Assembly (NCBI GenBank): GCA_963853835.1
Contig: OY970834.1
Coordinates: 26,790,365-26,854,364 of the forward strand
Source of the DNA: Calendula officinalis
Lineage: Eukaryota; Streptophyta; Magnoliopsida; Asterales; Asteraceae
DNA length: 64,000 nt
Direction: 5' to 3'
Part shown: positions 45,743 through 55,960 of the stretch, piece after piece
Position numbering within the stretch: the stretch's first letter is position 1
Layout: each line of letters starts with the position of its first letter
Translations under genes and position numbers: made by a program
The notes under the pieces: generated by a model
What the model was told of the DNA's origin: nothing
Seen by the model: only the letters and a program-made list of their open reading frames with translations
Database searches by the model: none

Positions 45743-47884
45743 CTCCCCCGCAGTCTTAGCGGGAGACGGACGAACGGTTAGACTGGTACGAAAATCCTCA
45801 AACAAAATCAACGGTAGGCTTTTGGTGAAGATGTCGGCTATTTGGTACCGCGACGGAACATGCAAAACGCGTACCAACCCACGTGCCACTTTTTCACGAA
45901 CAAAGTGGATATCCATTTCTATGTGCTTGGTGCGTTGGTGTTGTACCGGGTTTCCGGACAAATATATCGCACTAATATTGTCACAATAAACCAATGTAGC
46001 TTTTTCAATCGGACAATGTAATTCAAGCAATAGGTTACGTAGCCAACATGATTCGGCTACAACATTTGCGACTCCCCGATACTCGGCTTCGGCACTTGAT
46101 CGTGATAGAGTGGGTTGCCGTTTGGCGGACCATGAGATCAAGTTGTCACCTAAATAAACACAATACCCGGACGTGGAACGACGAGTGTCGGGACACCCAC
46201 CCCAATCGGCATCGGTATAAGACATAAGCGTAGAAAAAGATGACTTAGTAAGTTGTAAGCCATATGTCTTTGTGCCCTGTATATATCTTATAATTCGTTT
46301 GAGAGCGGCCATATGAGCTTCTTTTGGATCATGCATAAATAAACATACTTGTTGTACCGCATAAGATATATCGGGTCGGGTAAACGTGAGATATTGAAGG
46401 GCACCGGCAAGGCTTCGATACAATGTTGGATCGGAAAAAGACGGACCCGTGTGGGCGCCAAGTTTTGGCTTTGTGTCCACCGGTGTTGATGACGGTTTGC
46501 AATTTGACATGCCGGCTCTTTCAATTATATCCGATGCATAGGATGATTGTGACAAGAACATACCATTCGGTTGGTGTTGGACCGAAATGCCCAATAATGA
46601 GCTTAAAGAGCCCAAATCTTTCATCGCGAACTCTTTAGCTAAAGAAGAAACAACGTTGTTAAGAAGTTGTTTTGAAGAGCCGGTGAGAATGATGTCATCC
46701 ACGTATAATAAAAGATAAGCCATATGGAGTCCCTGTCTAAAAACAAACAACGAGTTATCCGAAATACTATGTTTAAAACCAAATTGTGCGACATAATCGG
46801 CAAATCGGGTGTACCACGCCCGAGGCGCTTGCTTTAGACCGTATAATGACTTTTTGAGGAAACACACATAATCGGGATGAGTTTGGTCACGAAAACCTAA
46901 TGGTTGATGCATGTAGACCGTTTCATCCAAATTTCCATGGAGGAAAGCATTTTTTACATCAAGTTGTTGTATAGGCCAATCTTTTGATAAAGCAAGACTA
47001 AGAACGGTTCGAATAGTGGCCGGTTTAACCACCGGACTAAAAGTTTCCCCACAATCAATCCCAACCCGTTGTGTTTTACCATCCCCAACCAAGCGTGCTT
47101 TATGTCGCTCAAACGAACCATCGGCTCGATTTTTATGTGTCAAAATCCACATACTCCTCATAATAACGTTTTGTGGTCGAAGGACCAAAACCCATGTCTC
47201 ATTTTTCATAAGAGCTTGGTACTCATCATCCATGGCCATTTTCCAATTTGGATCACGAAGAGCATCGACCGGGTTTTTGGGTATGGGCGAGGGTGTGTGT
47301 TGGGTGTGAAGATTAAATAAAGTTTTTGGTTTAAAAATACCCATTTGACTACGTGTGACAGGTTTTGTTCGGTGTGGTGGAGGTGGTTGAGGCGCTGCCT
47401 GTGGGGTAGGTTGGGCCGTATGTGGTGTGGAAAGGGATGGAGATTGTTGGGCTGGAGAAACGTTAGTGGGCTGGGCAGAATTGGTGGGAGATATAGAAAG
47501 TGGGCCAACTGAAAGTGGGGAATTGGTGGGCGGCGGACTGTTTGGGGCGTGGCCTGTGGGTGAAGATTGTTGGGCAGTAGGTTGTTGGTGGGACATATTA
47601 TTTAAATGATGTTTGATATACAAATTTGGTTCATTGTTTAGGAAGTCATACGTATAAGGAGGTGATAGACAAGCAAATGGGAATTTGGTTTCATCAAAAA
47701 TTACATGGCGACAAAGGCTTATTTTTCTAGAAAGCATGTCATAACAACGATAGCCCCGGTGATTATCGGGAAAACCCAAAAAAACACACGGTTTTGACCG
47801 AGATTGAAGTTTGTGGAGAGTGGTGGATGGGAGAAGAGGATAGCAAAGAGACCCAAAAACTCGTAGGTGAGATAAATCCGGTTG
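45737..47884 (-). CDS. Copia Pol: reverse transcriptase and RNase H
   Basis: On the minus strand, after a proline-rich linker (PPPTNSPLSVGPLS), the RT domain shows TWVLVLRPQNVIM, QQLDVKNAFLHGNLDETVYM and the catalytic YLLLYVDDIILTGS. RNase H ends with YTDADWGGCPDTRRSTSG, SRSSAEAEYRGVANV and DIFTKSLP. It converts element RNA to DNA in the virus-like particle. The length is usual for copia. It is separated from the upstream frame only by a one-base difference at the T7 run 47885-47891, and the stop lies six bases inside the LTR. Everything else is open and conserved. Confidence 0.92.
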   Translation of the reverse strand, partial: QPDLSHLRVFGSLCYPLLPSTTLHKLQSRSKPCVFLGFPDNHRGYRCYDMLSRKISLCRHVIFDETKFPFACLSPPYTYDFLNNEPNLYIKHHLNNMSHQQPTAQQSSPTGHAPNSPPPTNSPLSVGPLSISPTNSAQPTNVSPAQQSPSLSTPHTAQPTPQAAPQPPPPHRTKPVTRSQMGIFKPKTLFNLHTQHTPSPIPKNPVDALRDPNWKMAMDDEYQALMKNETWVLVLRPQNVIMRSMWILTHKNRADGSFERHKARLVGDGKTQRVGIDCGETFSPVVKPATIRTVLSLALSKDWPIQQLDVKNAFLHGNLDETVYMHQPLGFRDQTHPDYVCFLKKSLYGLKQAPRAWYTRFADYVAQFGFKHSISDNSLFVFRQGLHMAYLLLYVDDIILTGSSKQLLNNVVSSLAKEFAMKDLGSLSSLLGISVQHQPNGMFLSQSSYASDIIERAGMSNCKPSSTPVDTKPKLGAHTGPSFSDPTLYRSLAGALQYLTFTRPDISYAVQQVCLFMHDPKEAHMAALKRIIRYIQGTKTYGLQLTKSSFSTLMSYTDADWGGCPDTRRSTSGYCVYLGDNLISWSAKRQPTLSRSSAEAEYRGVANVVAESCWLRNLLLELHCPIEKATLVYCDNISAIYLSGNPVQHQRTKHIEMDIHFVREKVARGLVRVLHVPSRYQIADIFTKSLPLILFEDFRTSLTVRPSPAKTAGEY

Positions 47885-50150
47885 TTTTTTTATATAAAAT
47901 AGAAAGAGGTGTTTGAAAATTAAGAATTTTACTTGGTAAGACATTTTGAAGATAAGTGGCCATGTTTAATGCGTAGGACCAAAAAGAAGGAGGGACTGAC
48001 GCATGAGATAAAAGAGTACGAATAACATTATTAAGGGATCGAATTTTACGTTCGGCTTTACCATTTTGAGATGAAGTATAGGGACATGAAAAACGAAGAC
48101 CAATGCCTTTTTGATGACAAAAATTTAGAACGTTTTGGTTGTCAAATTCCTTGCCATTGTCACATTGCAAGTTTTTAATAATACGTTCAAATTGGGTAAG
48201 AATAAAAGCATGGAACTTTGTAAAGATAGAAAATACATCCGATTTCCTAGCCAAAGGATATGTCCATACAAAATTAGTAAAATCATCCAAAAATACGATA
48301 TAATAACGATAACCCGAAGTACTCAAGATCGGTGAAGTCCATAAATCACAATGTATAACATCAAACGGTAATAAAGTTTTGTTAGGAGAAGTATGAAATG
48401 GTAACTTGATATGTTTACCTAAAACACACGATTGACACGAAACATTTTTATTTGGACCACAATCAATGAAATTATTTTGTCTTAAAGATTCAAAAACCGG
48501 ATGACCCGGATGACCTAAACGAGCATGCCACAAAGAAGAATTTAAAATAGCAAATACGGAATGTTGATGATTTTTCACCGGTGTCTTGAAGGTGACCGGA
48601 TATAAATCTCCTTGGCTATCACATCTCATTATACGTTTCCCCGTCCGAAATTCCTTCACAGAAAATCCAAAAGGGTCAAATTCAACAGAAACAAAATTAT
48701 CAGTTGTGAACTTACGAACCGAAATTAGATTTTTGATAATATGAGGTGCGTATAAAATATTGTTTAAGGCTAATGGTGGGTATGGTGGTTTGAGTTTGGT
48801 GTGGCCGTACCCAAGAATTGGAATATATTGGCCATTTCCGACTAAAATACCATTTTGTTTGCTCGAATTAAAATGAGACGAGAGGTTACCTTTATCGGCG
48901 GTGACATGCGAGGTAGCACCGGTGTCCATAACCCAAGGATTGGTTTGTGGGTTTAAGCTCATTGTATACATAGCCGCCTCGATGTCCGTGGGAGTGAAAC
49001 CCGGATGTGCCATGTAGGCTTGCTGAGCAGAACGTGGGTCACGTCCAAGAAGTCCATCTTGGCGATTTTGGGTTGGTGGTCCAGTAGCTTGCTTTGGCCA
49101 TGGTAAACTTGGGTAAGGACATGGGGGTACGGCCCAACTAGAAGGAGTGGGCCAATTTCCAGCCATAGGATGCCATGGACTCCACTGGGAAAATGGGTTT
49201 TGAGGGTAACCCCCTCCCACGCGACGCTGATTTCCGCCACTTGAGCCACCATGATTATTTCTACCTGAGTGATTAGAATGACCCCGACCTCCTGATTTTT
49301 GACGACGCCCGCCCCCACGTGAATTATTGTTCCGGTTTTTAACATTGTGGGTGTGACCACCGACGTGTAGCGAATCTGCGGAGGGAGCAATCATGGCGGC
49401 ATTTGTAGCCGTTGCAACTTTCTTCGCCAAACCGGCCTCCTCCAACGTAAGCATGGACCGTGCGTGATGAAAAGAAGGTAACGGGTTACTCTGACGGAGA
49501 AGGGTACCGACCCCGTTGTAAGCTTCGGTAAGACCGGAGACCATTTGAAGAACCAAACGATCATTCGAAACCTCCGCGCCGACGTTTCGAAGTTGGTCCG
49601 ATAGCTCTTTTAGGCGTTGGCAATATGCCGAAACGCCGTCAAACTCCGACAATACCGTATGAGAAAACTCTTGTTCAAGAGTGACGGCACGGGCGTGTTT
49701 GTTGTCTTCAAAAAGGTCACGAAGACGATTCCATGTTTCCATGGCGTTTGAACCGGGCACCATGACCGTAGTGATCAAGTCTCGAGAGATTGTAGCATAA
49801 ATCCAACCCAATACGGTAGCATCCAAAGTGGACCAATCATCATCGTACGATGTTGAAGCAGAAACATTGATTTGCTCGGAAGGGATGATGTGATGAAGCA
49901 CTTTCAAAGATCGTGCACAAATCTTAAACAACTCAGCCCAAGTGGAATATTGGACGTTAGTCGTTTCGAGTTGAATCGGAATATGATTCCGGATATTGGA
50001 GACTCCGAGCGCCGCATGAAATTTGGAGGTAGTGGCGGTGACAATGTTATTGGTGTTGGTAAGAGGGATGGTAGTGTTGTTATTTGTAACAGGAACGGTG
50101 GTGGTGTTATTGGTGTTATTTGTGACAGTGGTGTTGTTTGGAGTTTCCAT
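47763..50150 (-). CDS. Copia Gag, protease and integrase
   Basis: The frame starts at the ATG at 50150 (METPNNTTV), about 110 bp inside the 5' LTR. Gag has a UBN2-like region (WAELFKICARSLKVL, WIYATISRDLITTVM, MVSGLTEAYNG). A Gly/Asn/Arg-rich stretch takes the place where a CCHC knuckle is often found. The protease shows WVMDTGATSHVT. Gag-pre-integrase LWHARLGHPG leads to an HHCC integrase core with DVIHCDLWTSP, CDNGKEFDNQN and SSQNGKAERK. The frame shifts at 47885-47891 and ends 40 codons later. Confidence 0.92.
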   Translation of the reverse strand: METPNNTTVTNNTNNTTTVPVTNNNTTIPLTNTNNIVTATTSKFHAALGVSNIRNHIPIQLETTNVQYSTWAELFKICARSLKVLHHIIPSEQINVSASTSYDDDWSTLDATVLGWIYATISRDLITTVMVPGSNAMETWNRLRDLFEDNKHARAVTLEQEFSHTVLSEFDGVSAYCQRLKELSDQLRNVGAEVSNDRLVLQMVSGLTEAYNGVGTLLRQSNPLPSFHHARSMLTLEEAGLAKKVATATNAAMIAPSADSLHVGGHTHNVKNRNNNSRGGGRRQKSGGRGHSNHSGRNNHGGSSGGNQRRVGGGYPQNPFSQWSPWHPMAGNWPTPSSWAVPPCPYPSLPWPKQATGPPTQNRQDGLLGRDPRSAQQAYMAHPGFTPTDIEAAMYTMSLNPQTNPWVMDTGATSHVTADKGNLSSHFNSSKQNGILVGNGQYIPILGYGHTKLKPPYPPLALNNILYAPHIIKNLISVRKFTTDNFVSVEFDPFGFSVKEFRTGKRIMRCDSQGDLYPVTFKTPVKNHQHSVFAILNSSLWHARLGHPGHPVFESLRQNNFIDCGPNKNVSCQSCVLGKHIKLPFHTSPNKTLLPFDVIHCDLWTSPILSTSGYRYYIVFLDDFTNFVWTYPLARKSDVFSIFTKFHAFILTQFERIIKNLQCDNGKEFDNQNVLNFCHQKGIGLRFSCPYTSSQNGKAERKIRSLNNVIRTLLSHASVPPSFWSYALNMATYLQNVLPSKILNFQTPLSILYKKTTGFISPTSFWVSLLSSSPIHHSPQTSISVKTVCFFGFSR

Positions 50151-50258
50151 TGACAAACAACAAAGAGAACACAAAGGAAGAAGAAAGGGATTCTGGCAAG
50201 AAGATGCTGCCGAGAGAAAATAAGAAAGATTGCGGAAGAGAGGAAAGGAATCAAGGGT

Positions 50259-50270
50259 GCTCTGATACCA
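50259..50270 (-). promoter_or_regulatory. Primer-binding site, initiator Met tRNA
   Basis: TGGTATCAGAGC on the minus strand abuts the 5' LTR directly. Confidence 0.9.
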
Positions 50271-50437
50271 TGAAAGAATTCAATGTGTTGCCTTTCTATT
50301 CCATAATGTGTTCAATATATAATACAAAGATTGCCTTTCATTTGGGCAATAATTACGCTACTGTTTAATTCCTACCATATATGACTTTTGACTAATATCT
50401 ATACAATAATGAGTATTAATGTCAAAATATTCTAATA
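50271..50437 (-). repeat. Copia LTR (5' in element orientation)
   Basis: 167 bp, no difference from 45576-45742 seen. Confidence 0.95.
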
Positions 50438-50442
50438 GTTTT

Positions 50443-51408
50443 GAATGTTTTTGATTCTATATTATCAGGGCACTTTAATATTACATGGCACTTCACTAGA
50501 ACAGCTAAATATGACATTAAAATTTAAATCTACTGACTCGGATACAGATTCGAATAGCAAAATCTACTATTTTCGGATATTTAAAAATCTGGATATTCGA
50601 AAATGAACACCCTAATTTATAGGGAGCTAATCGAGCACCTTTTAGCTACACAGAGCAATTTTAAATTAAAAGACCATTATACCATTTTTCTTCCTTTTAC
50701 TACTGCATTAATTTCGACCTACCACCATTCTTTCTCTCTTCAAATCAAAACCCACCATCAAGTTTTACCCTCTATTTCGACCACCTTTCAGGCTGAATCG
50801 GAAAGCACGAAAACCACCGTTGAAACAAGCTCCCTTTCCCGATCACCAAGGTACTCGCCCCTGCCGGAATCTCCGCGTGGTGCCAGAAACTCGCCGGAGT
50901 TATAAAATTTAGTCGGAATCCATGTTTTCCGGTATCTTCTCGGATCTAACACAGTCTCTGCAGTACTTGTCGGGTTTTTCCCAACATCGATGTGCATAAC
51001 CCGGCTGGAATCACTGGTTTTGAAGTTTCCATGAGAAACCACAACAGCTCGAACCGTCTTCTACTTGTTGAATTTGGTGGGACTATTGGACATGTTTACA
51101 AAAGAATTAACCATTTATTATTTAAAAATTTATCCATCGCTTCCATGAAAAAAAACCAAACTGATCGTATATAAAAAGACCTTGCAAACTCACATGCTTC
51201 TGACTTAGAATTGACTCACTCCTACTCTTGATGAAAAAATCTGTTCTTGGGTTATGGAAGTTTTGGAAAGAACGAGTTTTGATTGGAGCTATGTAAAATA
51301 CAAAATGGGGTAAAAAAAGAGAAAGAGTATAATTGTCATTTATAATGAAATTGTTTTACAGGGATAAAATTCACTTTTGTATGAATCAGCTCCCTAATTT
51401 ATATAATA
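50443..51408. repeat. Intergenic with a dispersed repeat (50700-50960)
   Basis: The central part matches 34795-35040 in block order. The open frames here (50603-50905, 50992-51174) lie in or next to the repeat and look non-genic. Confidence 0.5.
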
Positions 51409-51656
51409 TTCCGTCCCATAAAAAAATTCTTATTTCTCCTTATAATTTTGTCCCATAAAAAAGTTTTCATTTCTCAAATTTGAGGGGTCCACTTGATAAA
51501 ATAATATTATTACTAATGATTCCACCAATAAAACACATTTTCTCTCCAATCTAACCTTATATTTAATCAAAAGTATTATCAAACACCCCACCACTAACTA
51601 TTTCCTAAAATCTTGTACCCAAGATAAATAAGAACTTTTTTGTGAGACAGATGGAG
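51409..51656. mobile_element. Stowaway-family MITE
   Basis: Starts TTCCGTCCCATAAAAAAATTC and ends AAGAACTTTTTTGTGAGACAGATGGAG next to TA. The interior (AATTTGAGGGGTCCACTTG, CCCCACCACTAACTATTTCC) parallels the reverse strand of the 13154-13417 MITE, so they are one family. Confidence 0.75.
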
Positions 51657-51779
51657 TATTAAAAGATTCGTACAAAAATAAAAAATAATATAAAATTACT
51701 CATATAGACGTTTTACAATAACTAAATTAAATTTATAAATCAAAATTAAAAGAAATTATATAAATCAAAACCACGAAGC

Positions 51780-52551
51780 ACCTGCAAATTGCACTCATTT
51801 AGATCAATTCGTATCTTTTCAATCAAAACCCCGAAGCATCTGCAGCTTAACATCTTCTCTCAGTTCGTCTTCACTGTTTTTCAGATCTTTATTATTTGGT
51901 CGCTGTGATCTACACTTATTGAGATTAAGGTTCTTCTCTATAATTGTTTTTGCATCTATTTGATTGTTCTTTGGAAAATTAGGGTTTTTATGTGTTAAAA
52001 TTTTGTGGAACTCGTGAGGCGCTTTACTTCTTAAATTCATCAAAGTCCTTCCTCTTCAGCAAAAATTCAATTTGATTTAGTTTTTATAACGAATTTATTG
52101 ATGGATTTGGTTCATTATCTGCAAATTGTACTTGTAATTGTCTATCAAAACATCTATTCCAAAACTCATGATGCAAGTTTAACTGATTAAAAGTTTCACA
52201 GGTGGATTTATCTTCATCTAGGATAGCATATAGACATATAGTAACAAATAATGGTGTTTTGAACAAAACCTAATAATGTCCTTATTATATTTGACTATAT
52301 TAGTAGGAACCTAGCAAATAGAGCTTGTAATTTGTTAATTTGAGGCAATATAACTCCATCATTATGTGAGGTTTGCATATCATAGATTTTGTGAAATGAA
52401 GGCCTTGAATTTATTGTTTTTGTTTACTATGGTTGGATGATAATTTTAAATCGATTTTGGTTAAGCATGAAATTTGATCTTTCATTCATCTGATAGTTAA
52501 AGTTGTGAACATTTTACTTTTTTGTGCAGTGTTTTCTAATTTGATTGTGAA
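51780..52551 (+). other. Probable 5' UTR and leader intron of the CMC2 gene
   Basis: TTTTTTGTGCAG at 52518-52529 is a good splice acceptor 22 bases before the CMC2 start, so an upstream non-coding exon is likely, probably near 51800-51900. The exact transcription start is not visible. Confidence 0.4.
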
Positions 52552-53019
52552 ATGCATCCTCCTCTAACGTTACATAGGCACCCAATGTGTGCTGAAGTAA
52601 GTTCAAAAACTCATTTTACCTCTTTGTTTACTTTGTTAAAATATAAAAATTAATCCATGATGTTGATGTTTAATGCTCTGTTTGTTGTAGATAATTGAAC
52701 TGTTTCAAAAGTGCCATAACGACCATCCTTATGGAAAATTCTTTGGTGAGTGCACAGATCTTAAAATAAAGCTCGATAAGTGTTTCAGACAAGAAGTAAG
52801 CTCTTTTTTCCGTCTTTATATTATAAATTATTTATAAAATCAATAAGATTACAGAAATGAGAAAAAGATAGTTTATTTTATGTTTTTTTTTATTTTAATT
52901 TTTACTTGCAGAAAGCTGTAAAGAGGAAGGCAAATTTTGAAGAGAGTAAGAAACTTAAAGAGAGACTACAAGCATATAGGAAAGAAGCTACTTCTGCTGA
53001 AACTGAGAACATTATGTAA
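52552..53019 (+). CDS. CMC2: CMC2-like twin CX9C protein
   Basis: Three exons (52552-52596, 52691-52795, 52912-53019) with GT-AG introns join in phase to 85 residues, the normal size of CMC2 homologues. The protein begins MHPPLTLHRHPMCAE. It has two CX9C motifs (Cys13-Cys23 and Cys36-Cys46), which form the disulfide-linked helical hairpin of mitochondrial intermembrane-space proteins imported by the Mia40 pathway. A charged helical tail (KRKANFEESKKLKERL) follows. CMC proteins assist cytochrome c oxidase biogenesis and copper handling in yeast and humans, and the same role is inferred here. The gene is intact. It is too small and split to appear as one long open frame. Confidence 0.93.
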
Positions 53020-53818
53020 GTTTTAGACAAATTTTGAAATGAAAACATTCTTTCAACAACCAGATAAGTGTTGATGTAGATTGCATGATTCAAAACAACC
53101 TTGAAAATAATGTTTCGCGCTATGTTTTTCTTACCAAATGTTGCAAATGATATATCATTACTAGACTTTGTAGCTTGTTTGATTATGTGATTCAGTTTGT
53201 ATTAAAAGCAGGAACAAAAGAAGTATGTATTAAAATAAGCCAAACGAGATGGATCGGGTCGAGTTAATGGGTATTGGGTTTGTATCATTACTATATCGTT
53301 TATCTATGTTTAAAGATGCTACGTTTGACCTTAAAAGTCAACACCAATATAAATTTCTAACGGATCCATTGCTATATCATTTTTCTATGTTTAAAGAAGG
53401 CATCATCATGATATTTGTTAGGAATCCAAATGTGTTCAGTACATGTTTGACAAAACATTCTCCGTTTGACCATAAAAGTCAACTGCCAATAAATTATCTA
53501 TTTGCTGGTTGCACTTATCCAGTTCCATCTTGTAAACTTTTGAATCTCGTGATGTGAAGAGTGAGAATAAATGAAGCTAAAATATGGAGAATTATTCAAC
53601 AGTTATAGGGCAATTACTACATCTTTAAACAACTTTCTTTATGTGATTCATATGCGTGATGACGGACAATCTCAATGGAGAACAAGTTTAATTTCAAGAA
53701 AAACATATAAACCTATTAAAATGATAAAATTGCAAGGTTTTTGTTGAAAATACATGTATATCACACGTGATTATAGACTAGTATACAATAATCGTAAACC
53801 TCGTGAAGTTATAAACAC
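53020..53818. other. CMC2 3' flank, intergenic
   Basis: AT-rich. A loose internal duplication (tatc.ttt.tctatgtttaaaga near 53295 and 53376) underlies the open frame at 53249-53557, which resembles no family. Confidence 0.45.
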
Positions 53819-54013
53819 TCCCTTCGTCCTAATATTATTGTTCACCAGATAAAAACTCATAGTTTAAAAGTACATTAATTTCATTATGTCACTAATCAAA
53901 TTTTCTCTTTTTCACTTAAACGTTTTTTTTTTTAATTTGGAACTTAAGAGTAGACAATTTATTTTGGGACAAACGAAAATAGAAATATGGACAATAAATT
54001 AGGACGGAAGGAG
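53819..54013. mobile_element. Stowaway-type MITE
   Basis: Starts CTCCCTTCGTCCTAATATTATTG and ends CAATAAATTAGGACGGAAGGAG. It is flanked on the right by TA; the left base pair is CA, presumably mutated. It lies about 400 bp beyond the PP2C stop. Confidence 0.8.
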
Positions 54014-54422
54014 TATTTAATAACTACAAAATATACGGAAATATAAACTCAAACAAACACAAACGGATAAAACTTGGACATGATGTTCTTTAGATGTGAT
54101 TGTGTTACAAGATATAAGGCATGCTTCAAAGATTGATTGATTATCTACTATATTCATCCAACGTAGACAAACTATAGCCGACAAATTTCGCACACTTTGA
54201 AATTAGATAAATTGACATAAATAAACAATACTTGTACATTTATTTATTTTTCAACGCACACTTGGAACAAACTTAAAACAATTAGACCACAGAATTATGA
54301 CACAGCAACAGAATACAAACTTTTGTCAGTAAGACTCACATGAAACATTACTAGAAATAAACTCAAAACACAATCTCTATGTTCTCTATTATTGCACAAA
54401 GAGATAACAACAGATTCCCATT

Positions 54423-55286
54423 TTAATGAGAAGTCGAAGCGCTCGCATGATTTTCCAAAAAACGAACAACAACTACTGTAATATTATCAGCACTACCTCT
54501 TTGAGAAGCTTCTTGCATCAACCGTTTAGAAGCTTCTTCCGGGCTGTCAATCGGTTTCACCATTGCAACAGCTTCATCATTACTCACAACATCCCAAAGT
54601 CCATCACTTGCAAGAATCAAAAACTCCAAAGAATTATCAACTTTTTCTTCTTGAATTTCGGGATCAGCAACAACAAATTGTTTCAAAAGTTTATCACCAA
54701 ATGCACGAGAAACAGCAAGAACACCACCAACTCTCCATGTTCCAGCCCACATCACAAACCCACCAGCATCTTCAATCCGTTGTCGTTCGTCACTTTCATC
54801 CGGTTTATGATCACGAGAAACAGCAAATGCTTTGCCACCTCTGCAAATGACAGCTCGTGAGTCGCCGACGTTTGCGACCAATAATCGGTCGCCAACTAGG
54901 ATGGCGGTTGAAGCGGTTGATCCAGCATCTCGGTTCTGGTTGTTTTCAGATTTCAGAAATTCAGTATCAGTATGACTGTATGCGTCAGAAATGGCTGCTT
55001 TTGTGTCGGATATGAATTTTGGATGCTTGATTAGGTTACTGAACAGATGTTGTTTGACATATTCAGCAGCACGAGCACCACCGTGACCATCAAAGACACC
55101 AAAAAGGCCGATTATTTCACCATCTACACAATCGATTCTTGCTTCATAGAAATCCTCCATTGATGACCTTTTTCCAGGAGAGCTTGCAAAACCATAGCTG
55201 AACTTTGAATCTTCACTCAAACCACCACCACTATCTGGAGAATCGCCATTGGGTTGACTTGGGATTACTGAATTCAGATAGCCCAT
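54423..55286 (-). CDS. Protein phosphatase 2C, clade I (PP2C59/WIN2-like)
   Basis: A single coding exon gives 287 residues, somewhat shorter than the closest Arabidopsis relatives at the C-terminus. The ATG before GYLNSV is chosen as start; the codon two positions upstream is GTG. Metal-binding and catalytic motifs are complete: RSSMEDFYEARI (Asp45), GVFDGHGGARAAEYV (Asp66, Gly67), SRDHKPDESDERQR, AVSRAFGDKLLKQ, LASDGLWDVVSN (Asp228) and GSADNITVVVV (Asp267, Asn268). Such enzymes remove phosphate from Ser/Thr using Mn/Mg. Related plant members act in defence and stress signalling. A splice acceptor (TTTTTCTGTAG) 28 bases upstream of the ATG suggests a 5' UTR intron. The gene is intact. Confidence 0.95.
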   Translation of the reverse strand: MGYLNSVIPSQPNGDSPDSGGGLSEDSKFSYGFASSPGKRSSMEDFYEARIDCVDGEIIGLFGVFDGHGGARAAEYVKQHLFSNLIKHPKFISDTKAAISDAYSHTDTEFLKSENNQNRDAGSTASTAILVGDRLLVANVGDSRAVICRGGKAFAVSRDHKPDESDERQRIEDAGGFVMWAGTWRVGGVLAVSRAFGDKLLKQFVVADPEIQEEKVDNSLEFLILASDGLWDVVSNDEAVAMVKPIDSPEEASKRLMQEASQRGSADNITVVVVRFLENHASASTSH

Positions 55287-55960
55287 ATTCACTCAAGTTG
55301 AATTAAATTTCCTACAGAAAAACTGCATCTTAGGGTATAATATAAGATCAAATTAATGAATTACCAGAACTAATTAACTATTTCTTCTTTTAATCTTTTA
55401 TTAATTTAGAGTAGTCCACCCTAAATTGCAACTTCATCTCTCTAAATCTTTGGAGAAAAATTGTAAAGATCAAACTTCATATTATCTTTGAATTTATAAA
55501 CCACTAGAATGAAATATGTCAAAATATAGCAGCGTTTAATTTACAGTATATTTTACGAAATTCTAAGATCAAATTTAAAAGTGGAAACAAGGTTTAGATC
55601 AAAAGTCTGACGCTTGGATAAAATTAGGTTAAGATGTATATGTGATAGAATCAAAATTATAACAACAAATCAACAACAATACGACAAGGTTTACTTTCCG
55701 TACACCGACGTGTTATTCAATTTAATCAAACAGGTTTAAGATTACGGACGAAACTTAATAAATTACCTATTCTGAGATGACCTGCGACTCTGTTCTACGA
55801 TCAATCGGCGTGAATCTGAAAAATAGGATCGGATTTATATGATCAAAACCTATAAATACTATGAACAATATCGGTATATATAATTACAAACCTCTTACCT
55901 GGTAGCACCTAACGCCGTTGAGATCTGATCCAACAATCGAAGTGAAGATGATTGATTAGA
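55287..55960 (-). promoter_or_regulatory. PP2C 5' UTR, leader intron(s) and promoter
   Basis: Contains the acceptor close to the start codon and pieces resembling non-coding exons at 55770-55960. The transcription start cannot be fixed. Confidence 0.4.

Larger units (their letters stand above)
45576..50437 (-). mobile_element. Very young Ty1/copia retrotransposon
   Basis: A 4862-bp element on the minus strand with two 167-bp LTRs (45576-45742 and 50271-50437) that are identical by eye. The target duplication is GTTTT. A Met-tRNA primer site and a purine tract (GCGGGGGAG, about 45743-45752) are present. Gag, protease, integrase, RT and RNase H lie in copia order. The only break seen is one base at a T7 run (47885-47891). 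It is either recently inserted or still active. Confidence 0.93.

Noticed and set aside
53249..53557. 102-codon open frame downstream of CMC2
   Set aside because: Built on an imperfect internal duplication, without domain, splice or codon evidence.
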